In this document: positions 63,926 to 64,000 of the stretch, piece after piece
Layout: the number at the start of each line of letters is the position of its first letter
How positions within the stretch are numbered: the stretch's first letter is position 1
Origin: BD1-7 clade bacterium
GTDB lineage: Bacteria; Pseudomonadota; Gammaproteobacteria; Pseudomonadales; DT-91
DNA length: 64,000 nt
Direction: 5' to 3'
Assembly (NCBI GenBank): GCA_902705835.1
Contig: CACSIN010000029.1
Location: 142,810-206,809 of the forward strand
Position numbers and translations under genes: made by a program
Notes under the pieces: model-generated
The model's database searches: none
What the model was told of the DNA's origin: nothing
Seen by the model: the letters and a program-made list of their open reading frames with translations, nothing else

Positions 63926-64000
63926 ATGAACGATCTGAGAAAACCCAGCTTCATTGCTTTCATGGCCATTGCCTTTATGAATGCCTTTGTCGATTTGGGC
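63926..64000 (+). CDS. N-terminus of a membrane transporter, probably MFS/LplT-like (partial)
   Basis: The last 25 codons read MNDLRKPSFIAFMAIAFMNA then FVDLG and run off the window. The motif NAFVDLG after a first hydrophobic helix resembles MFS proteins of the lysophospholipid-transporter type that are often fused to acyl-ACP synthetases. Only the start is seen, so the call is tentative. Confidence 0.5.
   Translation, partial: MNDLRKPSFIAFMAIAFMNAFVDLG

Noticed and set aside
1..64000. Insertion sequences, prophage, CRISPR, tRNA or rRNA genes
   Set aside because: Looked for on both strands; no transposase, integrase, phage structural gene, regularly spaced repeat or RNA gene fold was seen.

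Overview
The window looks like chromosome from an aerobic, heterotrophic, probably marine gammaproteobacterium. The evidence is the glnE–ilvE pair, ArgA fused to an amino-acid-kinase domain, an LpxL-type acyltransferase, cbb3 and caa3 oxidase genes side by side, a WS/DGAT storage-lipid enzyme and a two-gene steroid-type ring-cleavage unit. That combination would fit a Spongiibacteraceae/Cellvibrionales-like lineage, but this is inference and no rRNA or other phylogenetic marker is present. I see no prophage, insertion sequence, CRISPR array, tRNA or rRNA.

Layout. 1-2 kb: end of the cbb3-oxidase maturation cluster (ccoI, ccoS, a SafE/TauE-like membrane protein). 2-8 kb: a VOC protein, a hemerythrin gene with a textbook FNR/ANR promoter, HsaC-like extradiol dioxygenase and HsaA-like flavin monooxygenase, a group II truncated haemoglobin, a DUF6868 membrane protein, two related small secreted proteins and a frameshifted macrodomain gene. 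8-15 kb: a LuxR-type regulator converging on a caa3 oxidase operon (minus strand) that begins with an unusual four-haem cytochrome fusion. 15-20 kb: a BASS-family transporter, a Tat-signal protein paired with a GMC oxidoreductase, and a DUF3365 haem protein. 20-25 kb: WS/DGAT and an HlyD/ABC exporter operon. 25-35 kb: RecQ with an extended C-terminus, GAF protein, ketosteroid-dehydrogenase-like flavoprotein, coiled-coil secreted protein, TerB-like pair, LpxL-like acyltransferase. 35-45 kb: MMPL/RND exporter, LysR regulator, ilvE, glnE, GspE/PilB-type ATPase. 45-52 kb: PiT phosphate transporter, argE, argA, ilvD. 52-64 kb: MauG/CcpA-type dihaem lipoprotein, Lrp with a divergent LysE-type exporter, cbiX, LysR with a divergent azoR–yqjG–pirin operon, a large lipoprotein, an MBL hydrolase, and the first codons of a membrane protein cut by the window edge.

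How the parts fit. Several genes concern electron transfer and oxygen: cbb3 maturation, the caa3 operon, hemerythrin, truncated haemoglobin, DUF3365 and dihaem cytochromes. A second theme is steroid or other polycyclic lipid metabolism: HsaA/HsaC-like enzymes, a KstD-like flavoprotein, GMC oxidoreductase, BASS transporter and MMPL exporter. These are scattered rather than in one cluster, so a common pathway is only suggested. The azoR–yqjG–pirin operon looks like quinone detoxification under a divergent LysR regulator with a perfect 20-bp palindrome between them.

The most unusual items are the tetrahaem cytochrome translationally coupled to coxB, the ideal class II FNR promoter that fixes the hemerythrin start, near-identical terminators flanking the dihaem peroxidase gene, a 15-bp perfect inverted repeat over the cbiX promoter and ribosome-binding site, a candidate small RNA downstream of lrp, and a 720-residue lipoprotein that may have a BPI/TULIP-like fold.
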